Below are positions 25,048 through 34,417 of a stretch of DNA of 64,000 nt, in pieces (position 1 is the first letter of the stretch; each line of letters begins with the position of its first letter). The DNA is taken from assembly GCA_902765395.1 (NCBI GenBank), contig CACWZP010000006.1, positions 1-64,000 on the forward strand, in the 5' to 3' direction. The DNA is from an uncultured Eubacteriales bacterium (GTDB lineage Bacteria; Bacillota; Clostridia; Christensenellales; Aristaeellaceae). A program made the translations under genes and the position numbers. The notes below the pieces were generated by a model. That model made no database searches and was not told the DNA's origin. It worked only from the letters and a program-made list of their open reading frames with translations.

Positions 25048-25974
25048 ATGCCTTTCCCGTTTGACGCGCTGGGCCTGGGCCGCATCGTCGAGCCGCCGGA
25101 GCCGCTGACCGGCGGACTGATGCACGAGGTGTACCGCCTGGAAACCGACTGGGGCGCCTTTGCCGTGAAGCTGATCGACCCCGAAGTGGCCGCCCGCCCC
25201 GGAGCCATTGGCAATATCGAAAACAGCGAGGTCGTCGCCGCGGCGCTGGCCGGGGTCGTGCCCGTGGCGGCGGCCATCGCCTTCGACGGGCGTTATCTGC
25301 GCGAAATCGCCAGGCGCTGGGCCGTGGTCTATCCCTGGGCCGAGGGCGAAAGCGTGTTTCCGCCGCGGATCACCCCTGCCCACTGTGCCGCCATCGGGGA
25401 CGCGCTGGGCCGGATGCACGCGGCGAATGTCCGCTTGCCGGGGCTGGAGCCGGAAGAAACGCAGTTGCCCGGCATCGACTGGCCGGGGCTGCTGGCGCAG
25501 TCGCCGGAAGCGCCCTGGAAGGCGCGGCTTGAAAGCGCATTGCCCGACCTGATTCGCAGGAGCAGCGAGGCGCGGGCCGCGGAGCGCCGCCTGACGGACG
25601 CGCCCGTGCTCTCCCACCGGGACCTGGACCCCAAGAACGTGCTGTGGCAGGGGCTCTCCCCCATGCTGATCGACTGGGAGGCCGCCGGGTATGTGAACCC
25701 CCGGCGGGAGCTGCTGGAGGTGCTGCTCTACTGGGCGGACGACGGCGCGGGAGGACTGGTCTCGGAGAATGCCGAAGCGCTGCTGGCGGCGTATCGCGGT
25801 CACAGGGATACGGTCGGCCACTGGGCGGACGTGTTCGCAGCGGGCCGGGGCAGCATGCTTCTGTGGCTGGCCCACAGCGTCCGGCAGGCTTCGGGCGGCC
25901 AGGTGGCGGCGACGCTGGACGGCCTCATGCGGTATCAGGACAACACACAGCGATTGAGAGACATCCTCGGATAA
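25048..25974 (+). CDS. APH-fold phosphotransferase
   Basis: 308 residues with an aminoglycoside-phosphotransferase/choline-kinase fold. The catalytic loop is LSHRDLDPKNVLW (Asp as base, Asn as metal ligand) near residue 190, followed by LIDWEAAG, the metal-binding counterpart of DFG. An N-terminal FAVKLID provides the nucleotide-binding lysine. The substrate could be a drug, a sugar, homoserine or a small alcohol; the sequence does not say. The gene starts 3 nt after rbgA and is followed by rnhB 12 nt later, so it is inserted into the conserved rbgA-rnhB pair and co-transcribed. Confidence 0.85.
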   Translation: MPFPFDALGLGRIVEPPEPLTGGLMHEVYRLETDWGAFAVKLIDPEVAARPGAIGNIENSEVVAAALAGVVPVAAAIAFDGRYLREIARRWAVVYPWAEGESVFPPRITPAHCAAIGDALGRMHAANVRLPGLEPEETQLPGIDWPGLLAQSPEAPWKARLESALPDLIRRSSEARAAERRLTDAPVLSHRDLDPKNVLWQGLSPMLIDWEAAGYVNPRRELLEVLLYWADDGAGGLVSENAEALLAAYRGHRDTVGHWADVFAAGRGSMLLWLAHSVRQASGGQVAATLDGLMRYQDNTQRLRDILG

Positions 25975-25986
25975 GGAGGCATCATC

Positions 25987-26637
25987 ATGCAGACCGGTAC
26001 CCTCCGCAAGCGGGAGACGCCCCAGGAGAAGCTGGAGCGGCTGACGCAAATCGAGCGCGGCCTGTGGGCCGAGGGGCGCGTGGTCGCCGGGATCGACGAG
26101 GTGGGCCGCGGGCCGCTGGCGGGGCCGGTGGTGACGGCCTGCGTGTGCATCCCTCAGGATAAACTCGTCCCGGGCGTGGACGACAGCAAGAAGCTGTCGG
26201 AGAAGCGCCGCGAGGCCCTGTATCCCCTGCTGCTGGCGGCGGCGGAATACGCACAGACGACCTTCATCGGCCCGGACGTGATCGATGAAATCAACATATT
26301 GCAGGCCACCCGGCGGGCCATGGAGACCTGCGCGGCGAATTTCAGCGGGGACATCATCCTCATCGACGCCGTGGAGGGCCTGCGCCTGCCCTGCGAGGCC
26401 AGGCCGCTGATCCACGGCGACGCCCTCAGCTACATGATCGGCGCGGCGAGCATCGTGGCCAAGGTCACCCGGGACCGCTACATGCTGGAGCTCGACGAAA
26501 AGTATCCCATGTACGGTTTCGCCCGCAACAAGGGCTACGGCACCGCCGAGCACATCGCGGCGCTGAAAAAGTACGGTCCCTGCCCGGAGCACCGGCGCAG
26601 CTTTATCGGCAGGATCCTGGGGGAAAGCCATGAATAA
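25987..26637 (+). CDS. rnhB: ribonuclease HII
   Basis: 216 residues. RNase HII cleaves RNA in RNA-DNA hybrids, mainly misincorporated ribonucleotides. The signature GIDEVGRGPLAGPVV holds the first acidic pair; the remaining acidic residues fall in ILIDAV and ASIVAKVTRDRYM. YGFARNKGYGTAEH and CPEHRRSF close the domain. Length is normal. AAGGAGG lies 8 nt before the ATG. It overlaps yraN by 8 nt. Confidence 0.97.
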   Translation: MQTGTLRKRETPQEKLERLTQIERGLWAEGRVVAGIDEVGRGPLAGPVVTACVCIPQDKLVPGVDDSKKLSEKRREALYPLLLAAAEYAQTTFIGPDVIDEINILQATRRAMETCAANFSGDIILIDAVEGLRLPCEARPLIHGDALSYMIGAASIVAKVTRDRYMLELDEKYPMYGFARNKGYGTAEHIAALKKYGPCPEHRRSFIGRILGESHE

Positions 26638-26986
26638 CCGGGCCTTTGGCGGCCAGGGCGAGGCCGACGCCCGGGCGTTCCTGGAGCATAGGGGCATGCG
26701 GGTGCTCCAGATGAACTTCCGACGCCCCACCGGGGAAATCGACATCATCGCCAGGCAGCGCAGAACCATCGTGTTCGTGGAGGTGAAGCGGCGCTCGTCG
26801 CTGCGCTTCGGGCGGCCCGCCGAGGCGGTGGACCGGGCCAAGCAGGGCCACATCCTGCGCACCGCCGCGCTGTACCTGCAGGAAAACGACCTGGAGGACG
26901 CGCCCGTGCGGTTCGACGTGGTCGAGGTGCTGCCCGGGGAGATCCGGCACATCGAAGGCGCGTTTGACGCGACGGGGTTTTGGTGA
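26630..26986 (+). CDS. YraN family protein (UPF0102)
   Basis: 118 residues with an endonuclease-like fold. The UPF0102 signature is GEIDIIARQRRTIVFVEVKRR, with the D, E-x-K residues of a nuclease-type active site, followed by AVDRAKQGHILRTAALYL. Function is not established, though the family usually accompanies rnhB, comM and dprA, and that order is kept here. It begins inside the end of rnhB (8-nt overlap). A terminator follows 5 nt after the stop. Confidence 0.93.
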   Translation: MNNRAFGGQGEADARAFLEHRGMRVLQMNFRRPTGEIDIIARQRRTIVFVEVKRRSSLRFGRPAEAVDRAKQGHILRTAALYLQENDLEDAPVRFDVVEVLPGEIRHIEGAFDATGFW

Positions 26987-26991
26987 CCCTG

Positions 26992-27016
26992 CAGCCTTCC
27001 CCGACGGGGAGGGCTG
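26992..27016 (+). terminator. terminator after yraN
   Basis: CAGCCTTCCCC pairs with GGGGAGGGCTG around GAC (one mismatch-tolerant G-T position), followed by a short T-containing tail. Confidence 0.7.
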
Positions 27017-27051
27017 TTGTCATTCCCGGTAAATTATCCGTTTTTGCAGGA

Positions 27052-27080
27052 TTTACCCGCTTCTCTGTGGAAATTATAAG
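27052..27080 (+). promoter_or_regulatory. possible promoter of the membrane glycosyltransferase
   Basis: TTTACC, 17-nt spacer, TATAAG, 33 nt before the start codon. Confidence 0.5.
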
Positions 27081-27113
27081 GGTTGACCATTTCCAATTCC
27101 AAGGAGTAGACCG

Positions 27114-30100
27114 ATGAAGAAGCTGCTTTGCGCGCTGGCGGCGCTTTTGCTGATACTGTGCCCGGGCACGGCCCTGGCGGAGGAGGAGAACCTGATCGTC
27201 AACGGGGGCTTCTCCGACGTGGACGGCGACGTGCCGGAGGGCTGGACGCGGGACATGTGGCTGACGGACGTCGGCGTGAGCATATTGACCGTGGATCCGG
27301 ACGGCTATGAGGGCGGCTGCGTGACCGTGACCAACGTGGACGAAAATGACGCCCGCTTTGCCCAGACCGTGGAAGTGGAGCCAAACACCGTCTATCGCCT
27401 GTCCGGCATGATCCGCGCCGAGGATTGCGACGAGGAGGGCTATGGCGCGACGCTGTCCATACAGGACGTGTTCGTCTACTCCGACGGCATCTACGACACC
27501 GACGGCCAGTGGCAGCGCGCTGAGCTGTACGGCCGCACCGGCCCCAGGCAGACGCAGCTGACCGTGTTCTGCCGGGTGGGCGGCTACGGCTCGCTGTCCA
27601 GGGGCCGCGCCAGCTTCGACGACATCTCCCTGGTGAAGCTGGAGGCCGCGCCCCAGGGGGCCACGGTGAACGACCTGTACCGGGAGGACACCGGCGCCTC
27701 CAGCAATTCCACCGCCGACAACGGCGAGCCGCCCCGCAGCACCGAGAGCTGGCTGCTGTTCACCTGCTGCTGGGCGCTGCTGATCGCGGGCGTGGCCCGA
27801 AAGCGCGAACGCGGGGCCGTGGCCATGGCGCCGAAGACGTCCCGCCGGATATTCTTCGCGCTGATGGGGCTGGCGCTGGTGCTGCGGCTGATCGTCGCCG
27901 CGCAGGTGCGGGGCTACTACGTGGATATCAACTGCTTCACTTCCTGGTCCGAGCGGATGTTCACCCTCGGCCCGACCCGGTTCTACAGCCCGGATTACTT
28001 CTGCGACTATCCCCCGCTGTACATGCTGCTGCTGATGATCCCGGCGACGGTGAGGAGGCTGTTTGGCCTGGCCACGGACAGCGGCGCCTACCTGGTGCTG
28101 CTGAAACTGCTGCCGATCCTGGCGGATGTCGCGGCGGGGCTTGTTGTGTGGCGCGTGAGCCGGAGGAAGCTCTCCGAGACGGGTGCGATGCTGCTGGGGC
28201 TGATGATCGCCTTCAACCCCGCCGCCATCGCCAACTCCGCGGCCTGGGGGCAGATTGACGGGCTGCTGGCGCTGGCCATCGCCCTGTGCGCGCTGGAGGC
28301 CGCCGACGGCCGCACGGTGCGGGCGCTTCTGTGGTTCGGCGCGGCGATGCTGATAAAGCCCCAGGCGCTGCTGTTCGGCCCGGTGGGCCTGGCGGCCATA
28401 CTCTGCGGCATATTCACCGCCGAGCCGCAAGAGCGCAAGGCCCGCTGGCTGAAGCTGGCCATCGGCGCGGCGGCGGCGCTGGCGCTGGTCTACGCCGTGG
28501 CCTTCCTGTGCTGCCTGGGCCAGGTCCAGTCCGTGGGCGAGGCGCTGACCCGGCCCGTCACCTGGCTGATCGAGCTATACACCGGCACGGTGGGCGGCTA
28601 TCGCTACGTGACCGTGAACACGCTGAATTTGCACTACCTGCTGGGCATGAACTGGGCCCGGGTGGACGGCCACGGCGTCGTGACCGCCGTCGCCTGGGTG
28701 CTGTTCGGCCTGGCCTACCTGCTTGCCATCGTCCTGACCGCGAAGAGCGCCAGGCAGCCCCGGCGGCTGTTCCTGACGGGGGCGCTGCTGATCGTGCTGG
28801 TCTGCACCTTCGGGCCGATGATCCACGAGCGCTATATCTTCCCGGGGTTGATCCTGCTGGCGCTGGCCTTCGGCTGCGAGCGGGACAAGCGGCTGCTGAT
28901 CAGCCTGACCACGCTCTCCTGCACGCTGTTCCTGAATGAGGTGCTGGTGCTGCAGGGCGGCATGACCGAAGCTAACTACGGCCACCTGCAGTCCGGCGAG
29001 GACTGGCTGAACGTGACCCTGGCCGCGCTGAACGTGCTGAACGCGCTGTTCCTCGGCTGGACGGCGGCGGACATCTGCCTGTTCGGCCATGTCGTGCCGC
29101 TGCCCGAAACCCGGCGCGAGGAGACCCCGGCGGGCGCTTACACCCTGGCCGAAGCCCCCGATTACCGCATGGGCATCCGGCGGGCGGATCTTCTGCTGAT
29201 GGCGGCGGTGACGGCGCTGTACTCCGTGCTGGCCTTCACCAACCTGGGCACCACCAACGCCCCCCAGACCGGCTGGACCTCCAGCCAGAGCGGCGAGGCA
29301 GTGGTGTTCGACCTGGGCGAGGTGCGCACCTGGCGCATGACCTACTACGGCGGCATCTGCAATTCCAACTTCACGGTGGAGCTGTCCAACGACGGCGAAA
29401 ACTGGACCGAGCCCTGCTACGCCCGGTACGCCCAGGGCGAGCTGTTCCGCTGGCTGTGGTACACGCCGCTGGACGCGAGCATGAACATCCTGTACGAGGA
29501 GACTGTGCCCACCGACGACGGCTCCGCCTACGTGACTTACGCCGGCAGCGGCGACAACGACCCGATGCAGACCGCCCGCTACGCCCGGCTCACGGCCCAG
29601 TCCGCGGGGCTGGTGCTCTACGAGGTGGGCTTCCTGGACGAGGAGGGCCGCGTGCTGCCCATCGCGGGCGTCGAGCAGTCCGGCCAGACGGAGAACGCCT
29701 CCGACGCCGCGCTGCTCATCGACGAGCAGGCCACGGTGGCCGCCTATCCCAGCTATCTCAACTCCACCTACTTCGACGAGATCTACCACGCCCGGACGGC
29801 CTTCGAGCACCTGCACGGCATGAAGGCCTACGAGTGGACCCACCCGCCGCTGGGCAAGGTGCTGATGATGGTGGGCATCCAGTTGTTCGGCATGACGCCC
29901 TTCGGCTGGCGGTTCATGGGCGCGCTGGTGGGCGTAGGGATGGTGCCGCTGATGTACCTGCTGGCCAAGCAGCTGACCAGGGACACGCGGCTGTCCTTCA
30001 TCGCCATGTGCCTGATGGCGCTGGACTCCATGCACTTCACCCAGACCCGCATCGCCACCATCGACAGCTACGCGGTGTTCTGGATCATGCTGATGTACCT

Positions 30101-31007
30101 GTTCATGTTCCGCTACAGCCAGATGAACTGGAACCGGGACGGGCTGGGCCGGACGCTGGTGCCCCTGGGGCTCTGCGGCGTCACCATGGGCATCGCCTGG
30201 GCCACGAAGTGGATCGGCCTCTACGCCTCGGCAGGGCTGGCCGTGATCTTCTTCTGGACAGTGTTCCGCCGGATGCGGGAGCTTGCCCACGTGCAGGACA
30301 AGGTGCGGTGCCTGAAGAACCTGCTGTACACGCTCCTGTTCTGCCTGGTGTTCTTCGTGGTGGTGCCGATCCTGATCTACTACTTCAGCTACTACTGGCT
30401 CTTGAAGGGCGAAGGCCTTCAGCACTTCGGCGAGATGTTCAGCGGCAAGTGGGTCAGCTGGGTGATCCAGCAGCAGAAGAACATCTTCGGCTATCACGCC
30501 GGCCTGGGCGGCGACACCCACTACTTCCGCTCGCCCTGGTACCAGTGGCCCATCATCTGGTGGCCCATGTGGTACTACTCCGGCACGGCCTACATGCCCG
30601 AGGGCACCATCTCCTCCATCAGCTGCATGGGCAACCCGGCGGTGTGGTGGTTCGGGCTGGCGGCGCTGCTGTTCACGGTGTGGCGCATGTGCTGGAATCG
30701 GCGGGCCCACCGCGCCGACCTGCTGGTGGTGATCGGCTTCGCCAGCCAGTTCCTGCCCTGGGTCATCGTGCCCCGCAGCACCTTCATCTACCACTACTTT
30801 GCCAGCGTGCCCTTCATCATACTGGCCTCGGCGCTGATGCTTGACGCCATAAAGAAGAAGAGCGAGACCGCCTTCAACGTCACCGCCGGGGCGCTGCTGG
30901 GCTCGTCGCTGATCCTGTTCGGGGCGTTCTACCCGCTGGAGAGCGGCCTGCCCTGCCCCCGCAGCTACGCCCAGCACCTGCGCTGGTTCAAGTGGTACAA
31001 CTACTGA
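27114..31007 (+). CDS. two-module membrane glycosyltransferase (Gpi18-like plus PMT/GT39)
   Basis: 1297 residues. A signal peptide (LLCALAALLLILCPGTALA) is followed by a ~150-residue extracellular CBM-like beta domain (NLIVNGGFSDVD...GWT). After a membrane span near 205 comes a first GT-C module (~240-610) like Gpi18-type mannosyltransferases, with GYYVDINCFTSW and DYPPLYMLLL. Residues ~715-850 form a discoidin/F5-8-like soluble domain (VVFDLGEVRTWRMTYYGG). A second GT-C module (~870-1297) is a protein O-mannosyltransferase, with the catalytic acidic pair in TYFDEIYHARTA and THPPLGK. Both modules would use polyprenyl-phosphate sugars outside the membrane. The protein probably glycosylates surface proteins or polymers; donor and acceptor are unknown. 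AAGGAG precedes the ATG. Confidence 0.85.
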   Translation: MKKLLCALAALLLILCPGTALAEEENLIVNGGFSDVDGDVPEGWTRDMWLTDVGVSILTVDPDGYEGGCVTVTNVDENDARFAQTVEVEPNTVYRLSGMIRAEDCDEEGYGATLSIQDVFVYSDGIYDTDGQWQRAELYGRTGPRQTQLTVFCRVGGYGSLSRGRASFDDISLVKLEAAPQGATVNDLYREDTGASSNSTADNGEPPRSTESWLLFTCCWALLIAGVARKRERGAVAMAPKTSRRIFFALMGLALVLRLIVAAQVRGYYVDINCFTSWSERMFTLGPTRFYSPDYFCDYPPLYMLLLMIPATVRRLFGLATDSGAYLVLLKLLPILADVAAGLVVWRVSRRKLSETGAMLLGLMIAFNPAAIANSAAWGQIDGLLALAIALCALEAADGRTVRALLWFGAAMLIKPQALLFGPVGLAAILCGIFTAEPQERKARWLKLAIGAAAALALVYAVAFLCCLGQVQSVGEALTRPVTWLIELYTGTVGGYRYVTVNTLNLHYLLGMNWARVDGHGVVTAVAWVLFGLAYLLAIVLTAKSARQPRRLFLTGALLIVLVCTFGPMIHERYIFPGLILLALAFGCERDKRLLISLTTLSCTLFLNEVLVLQGGMTEANYGHLQSGEDWLNVTLAALNVLNALFLGWTAADICLFGHVVPLPETRREETPAGAYTLAEAPDYRMGIRRADLLLMAAVTALYSVLAFTNLGTTNAPQTGWTSSQSGEAVVFDLGEVRTWRMTYYGGICNSNFTVELSNDGENWTEPCYARYAQGELFRWLWYTPLDASMNILYEETVPTDDGSAYVTYAGSGDNDPMQTARYARLTAQSAGLVLYEVGFLDEEGRVLPIAGVEQSGQTENASDAALLIDEQATVAAYPSYLNSTYFDEIYHARTAFEHLHGMKAYEWTHPPLGKVLMMVGIQLFGMTPFGWRFMGALVGVGMVPLMYLLAKQLTRDTRLSFIAMCLMALDSMHFTQTRIATIDSYAVFWIMLMYLFMFRYSQMNWNRDGLGRTLVPLGLCGVTMGIAWATKWIGLYASAGLAVIFFWTVFRRMRELAHVQDKVRCLKNLLYTLLFCLVFFVVVPILIYYFSYYWLLKGEGLQHFGEMFSGKWVSWVIQQQKNIFGYHAGLGGDTHYFRSPWYQWPIIWWPMWYYSGTAYMPEGTISSISCMGNPAVWWFGLAALLFTVWRMCWNRRAHRADLLVVIGFASQFLPWVIVPRSTFIYHYFASVPFIILASALMLDAIKKKSETAFNVTAGALLGSSLILFGAFYPLESGLPCPRSYAQHLRWFKWYNY

Positions 31008-31070
31008 CGCATTGGAACTCTTTGGCCGCACCGACCGTCTTTTCGCAAACGACACGGGAGGCGATACGCC

Positions 31071-32003
31071 GTGCAAGCGTGGTTTTTCATGGCCTATGGC
31101 GTCATGGGCCTGGGCTGCCTGCTGGTCCTCTTCGGGCTGCTGGGGCGGCGCAACTGGAACCGAAAGCTGGAGAAGGAGCGCTCCCTGGCCGCGGGCCGCG
31201 TGGTGGGCTACGCTCAGAGGACCGCCGGCCAGCGCGGCTCGCCGGTGTGCCAGCCCACCATCGCCTTCACGGTCGACGGCGAGGAGCACAGGGCGAACTG
31301 GAACGCCATCGTGCCGCTGAGCCAGTGGCCCGTGGGCAAGGAAGTGGATCTGCTCTACGACCCGGAGCACCCCGAGGAGTTTCACCTTTCCGAGCAGGAG
31401 GGCGAATCCCCGCCCTTCAGCATCATGCGCGGCGGCGCGATCCTCATCGCCCTCGCGCTAACGGCCGTCATCGCCCTGCGGCTGCTCTCCGGCGGCGGCC
31501 TGCTGCCTGAAAAGGGGCGGGACGACGGCCTGCCTCGGGTGTCCGTGTTCAACGGCGACCCCGACCGGGCCAAGCAGGGCTTCAGCTACACCCTGAACCA
31601 GGACGGCACCGCCGCCATCACCGACTACACCGGGGATGAGGCCGAGATCACCGTGCCGATGCTCGTGGACGGCCAGCTGGTCACGACGATCAGCCCCGCC
31701 GCCTTCCTGGGCAGCCGGACCCTGGAGGCGCTGAACCTGCCCGGCACCGTGCGCGCCGTTCCCGCGGGTATGTGCGCCGGGTGCCTGGGGCTCAAGACCG
31801 TGCGGCTGCCTGAGGGCGTGGAGCGCATCGGACGCGATGCCTTCACGGGCTGTATGTCCCTTGCGGACGTATTCCTGCCGGAGAGCCTGGCAGAGATCGC
31901 CGATGGCGCCTTTGACGAAGGCTGCGGGGCGACCTTCCACGTGGTGAAGGGCTCCGCGGCGGCGGACTGGTGCGCGGAAAAGGGGTTCAAGGCCGAATCA
32001 TAG
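31071..32003 (+). CDS. DUF3592-like membrane protein with LRR tail
   Basis: 310 residues. The N-terminal half looks like DUF3592: a membrane span (WFFMAYGVMGLGCLLVLFGL), a soluble beta domain with YAQRTAGQRGSPVCQPTIAF and VDLLYDPEHPEEFHL, and a second span near residue 125 (ILIALALTAVIALRLL). The C-terminal ~130 residues form BspA-type leucine-rich repeats (TLEALNLPGTVRAVPAGMCA, LKTVRLPEGVERIGRDAF), probably extracellular. The start is GTG 31071, with GGGAGG 9 nt upstream; an ATG 18 nt later lacks a good site. The function is unknown. It follows the glycosyltransferase by 63 nt and may be co-transcribed. Confidence 0.75.
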   Translation: MQAWFFMAYGVMGLGCLLVLFGLLGRRNWNRKLEKERSLAAGRVVGYAQRTAGQRGSPVCQPTIAFTVDGEEHRANWNAIVPLSQWPVGKEVDLLYDPEHPEEFHLSEQEGESPPFSIMRGGAILIALALTAVIALRLLSGGGLLPEKGRDDGLPRVSVFNGDPDRAKQGFSYTLNQDGTAAITDYTGDEAEITVPMLVDGQLVTTISPAAFLGSRTLEALNLPGTVRAVPAGMCAGCLGLKTVRLPEGVERIGRDAFTGCMSLADVFLPESLAEIADGAFDEGCGATFHVVKGSAAADWCAEKGFKAES

Positions 32004-32018
32004 CAGAAAACGGAATCG

Positions 32019-32051
32019 CGGCGCGATTGGCTATTGCCACGCGCCGTTTTT
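32019..32051 (+). terminator. terminator upstream of comM
   Basis: CGGCGCG (32019-32025) pairs with CGCGCCG (32040-32046), followed by five T. The comM promoter's -35 box lies in the loop. Confidence 0.75.
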
Positions 32052-32062
32052 GTGCGTATAAT
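32034..32062 (+). promoter_or_regulatory. promoter of comM
   Basis: TTGCCA (32034-32039), 17-nt spacer, perfect TATAAT (32057-32062), 38 nt before the start codon. It overlaps the upstream terminator. Confidence 0.75.
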
Positions 32063-32100
32063 GAAGGCTAAGATATTCATACACATGGGGAGGAACAGCC

Positions 32101-33630
32101 ATGCTCGCGTTCGTATCCAGCTGCGGCCTGACCGGTATCGACGGCTTCAAGGTGTCGGTGGAGATCAACCTGGCCCACGGCATGCCCCAATTCGAGATCG
32201 TGGGCCTGCCGGACGCCTCTGTGAAGGAGAGCCGGGAGCGGGTGCGGGCGGCGCTGAAAAACAGCGGCTACCAGTTCCCCGCCGAGCGCATGACCGTGAA
32301 CCTGGCCCCGGCGGACATGAAGAAGGAGGGGCCCGCCTTCGACCTGCCCATCGCGCTGGGCATGCTGGCCTGCATGGGGCTGATCGACCAGGCGGCGCTG
32401 AACGGGCTGTGCGTGTTCGGCGAGCTGTCACTGAACGGCGCGGTGCGGCCCGTGCGCGGCGCGCTGCCCATGGTGATCTCCGAGCTGGAGCGGGGCATGA
32501 AGCGCTTCCTGCTGCCCGCCGGGAACGCCGGGGAGATCAGCTGCATCGAGGGCGCCGAGATCATCCCGGTGGACACCCTCGCCGCCGCGGTGCGCCACCT
32601 GACTGGCGAACTGCCCATCCAGCCCCAGGCACCCGTCGCCTATCGCCAGCTGATCAGCCGCCGCCAGTTCAGCGAGGACTTCTGCCACGTGAAGGGCCAG
32701 GCCAAGGCCAAGCGGGCGCTGGAGATCGCCGCCGCGGGAAGCCATAACGTGCTGCTCATCGGCCCGCCGGGCAGCGGCAAGACGCTGATGGCCCGCTGCA
32801 TGCCCACGATCCTCCCCGACATGACCTTCGAGGAGGCCCTGGAGACCACGCGCATCCACTCCGCCGCCGGCATCGTGCCGCCCACGGGTCTGCTCACCGA
32901 GCGCCCGTTCCGCTCACCCCACCACACGGCATCCCACGCCAGCCTGGTGGGCGGCGGCCCCAATGCCCTGCCCGGGGAGATCAGCAAGGCCCACAACGGC
33001 GTGCTGTTCCTGGACGAGCTGCCGGAGTACCGCCGGGACGTGCTGGAGGCGCTGCGCCAGCCCATGGAGGACGGCTTCGTGACCATCACCCGGGTCAGCG
33101 CCCAGAGCACCTATCCCAGCCGATTCGTGCTGGTCTGCAGCATGAACCCCTGCCCCTGCGGCAACCTGGGCAGCCGCACCCAGCAGTGCCGGTGCACGCC
33201 CAACGAGATTCGCCGCTATCTGAACAGGATCTCCGGTCCCCTGCTGGACCGGATCGACATGCACATCGAAGTGGAGTCCATCCCGGCGGAGAAGCTGAGC
33301 GAGATCGGCCTGTCCGAGAGCAGCGACAGCATCCGTGCGCGCGTGGAGGCCGCGAGGGACGTGCAGCTGGCTCGCTACAGGGACATCGGCATCCATTCCA
33401 ACGCTGAGCTCAACGCCCGCACCCTGGCCGGAGCCTGCCAAATGACCCCCGCCGCCAAGGAGCTGCTGCTGGCCTCCACCGAGCGGCTGAAGCTGTCCAA
33501 CCGGGCGTACACCCGCATCCTCAAGGTCGCCCGCACCATCGCCGATTTGGACGGCTTTGCAGACATCGGCGAGGAACAGATCGCCGAGGCGGTGCAGTAC
33601 CGGACGCTGGATCGGAAGTATTGGGGATAG
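32101..33630 (+). CDS. comM: ComM/YifB family AAA+ ATPase
   Basis: 509 residues, standard for YifB/ComM. The N-terminal ChlI-like domain opens with GLTGIDGFKVSVEINLAHG and has GLPDASVKESRERVRAAL. The AAA+ Mg-chelatase domain has Walker A GPPGSGKTLMARCMP near residue 220 and Walker B NGVLFLDELPE. A zinc-like cluster CNPCPCG...CRCTP and the C-terminal RAYTRILKVARTIADLDG complete the family pattern. In Haemophilus and Vibrio, ComM promotes branch migration during natural transformation; in Firmicutes the role is inferred. GGGGAGG precedes the ATG. In most relatives dprA follows closely; here ~15 kb intervenes. Confidence 0.94.
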   Translation: MLAFVSSCGLTGIDGFKVSVEINLAHGMPQFEIVGLPDASVKESRERVRAALKNSGYQFPAERMTVNLAPADMKKEGPAFDLPIALGMLACMGLIDQAALNGLCVFGELSLNGAVRPVRGALPMVISELERGMKRFLLPAGNAGEISCIEGAEIIPVDTLAAAVRHLTGELPIQPQAPVAYRQLISRRQFSEDFCHVKGQAKAKRALEIAAAGSHNVLLIGPPGSGKTLMARCMPTILPDMTFEEALETTRIHSAAGIVPPTGLLTERPFRSPHHTASHASLVGGGPNALPGEISKAHNGVLFLDELPEYRRDVLEALRQPMEDGFVTITRVSAQSTYPSRFVLVCSMNPCPCGNLGSRTQQCRCTPNEIRRYLNRISGPLLDRIDMHIEVESIPAEKLSEIGLSESSDSIRARVEAARDVQLARYRDIGIHSNAELNARTLAGACQMTPAAKELLLASTERLKLSNRAYTRILKVARTIADLDGFADIGEEQIAEAVQYRTLDRKYWG

Positions 33631-33696
33631 AATCTCTACTCCCCAAATAATCGATGCTCTCATAACGTTGTTAGTTTTGAGGAAAGGATTAAGAAT

Positions 33697-34410
33697 ATGG
33701 CAGATATTGAATTCAACAATTCGCAAATGCATTTCTCAGATCGGATGACAAAAGTGTATACCTCCATCAACGAGCAAATCGAGCTATTCGAGAAGAGGCA
33801 GCACGATGCTCTCAAGATTTACACCGACCTTTTCGATGCTCTCATCCATGGTCCGCTTTCTCATTCTGATATTACTACTGAGCGAATTGACTTTGAAGGT
33901 CATAGACACATGGAAGAAATGCACGCATATGAATCTGAGATTATTAATCAATTCTCATCTTTTATGAAAGACAGCGATCAGATTATTCATGATCTTGAAT
34001 ACGACCCGGATTCAAAGGCGAAACTGATTCACTTTCTTGAGGTCATGGAGAGTAGTTTTCGTACGTCCATGGAGAGTTGGGAAAAGACCATAGCCCGCTT
34101 TGAAGCATTTATAGAAGATATAAAGAATTCTTTTTTCAGATTAGTATGCATGAATTGCAATAATACTTACATCTACGGTGACAAATATTGCAGGTATTGC
34201 GGCGCGCCAATGGGAACACCCATATTCATTGTTGATGTACGAGAGTGTATCTACGGCCCAAAGCCTGTCATACGAACACACGTATGTTCAGAATGCGGGT
34301 ATTCATGGGAAAACTGTGTAATGATCGACAGGGAAAGATGGTGCCCAATGTGCGGTGGCAAAGTCAAGGTTTCTGGTGATCTTTTCTCGGGACTGGGTGA
34401 TTTGTTTTAA
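33697..34410 (+). CDS. zinc-ribbon protein of unknown function, AT-rich gene
   Basis: 237 residues; I do not recognise a family. Residues 1-140 are mainly helical and charged, probably coiled coil (SINEQIELFEKRQHDALKIY, FLEVMESSFRTSMESWEKTI). The C-terminal part has two treble-clef or zinc-ribbon pairs: CMNC near 151-154 with CRYCG, then CSECG with CPMCGG. Base composition is visibly lower in G+C (about 40% by eye) than the surroundings, and codon use follows, which suggests recent transfer. GAGGAAAGGA lies upstream of the ATG. A radical SAM gene starts 8 nt after its stop, so the two are very likely co-expressed. No signal peptide or membrane span is present. Confidence 0.75.
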   Translation: MADIEFNNSQMHFSDRMTKVYTSINEQIELFEKRQHDALKIYTDLFDALIHGPLSHSDITTERIDFEGHRHMEEMHAYESEIINQFSSFMKDSDQIIHDLEYDPDSKAKLIHFLEVMESSFRTSMESWEKTIARFEAFIEDIKNSFFRLVCMNCNNTYIYGDKYCRYCGAPMGTPIFIVDVRECIYGPKPVIRTHVCSECGYSWENCVMIDRERWCPMCGGKVKVSGDLFSGLGDLF

Positions 34411-34417
34411 TATTTCT

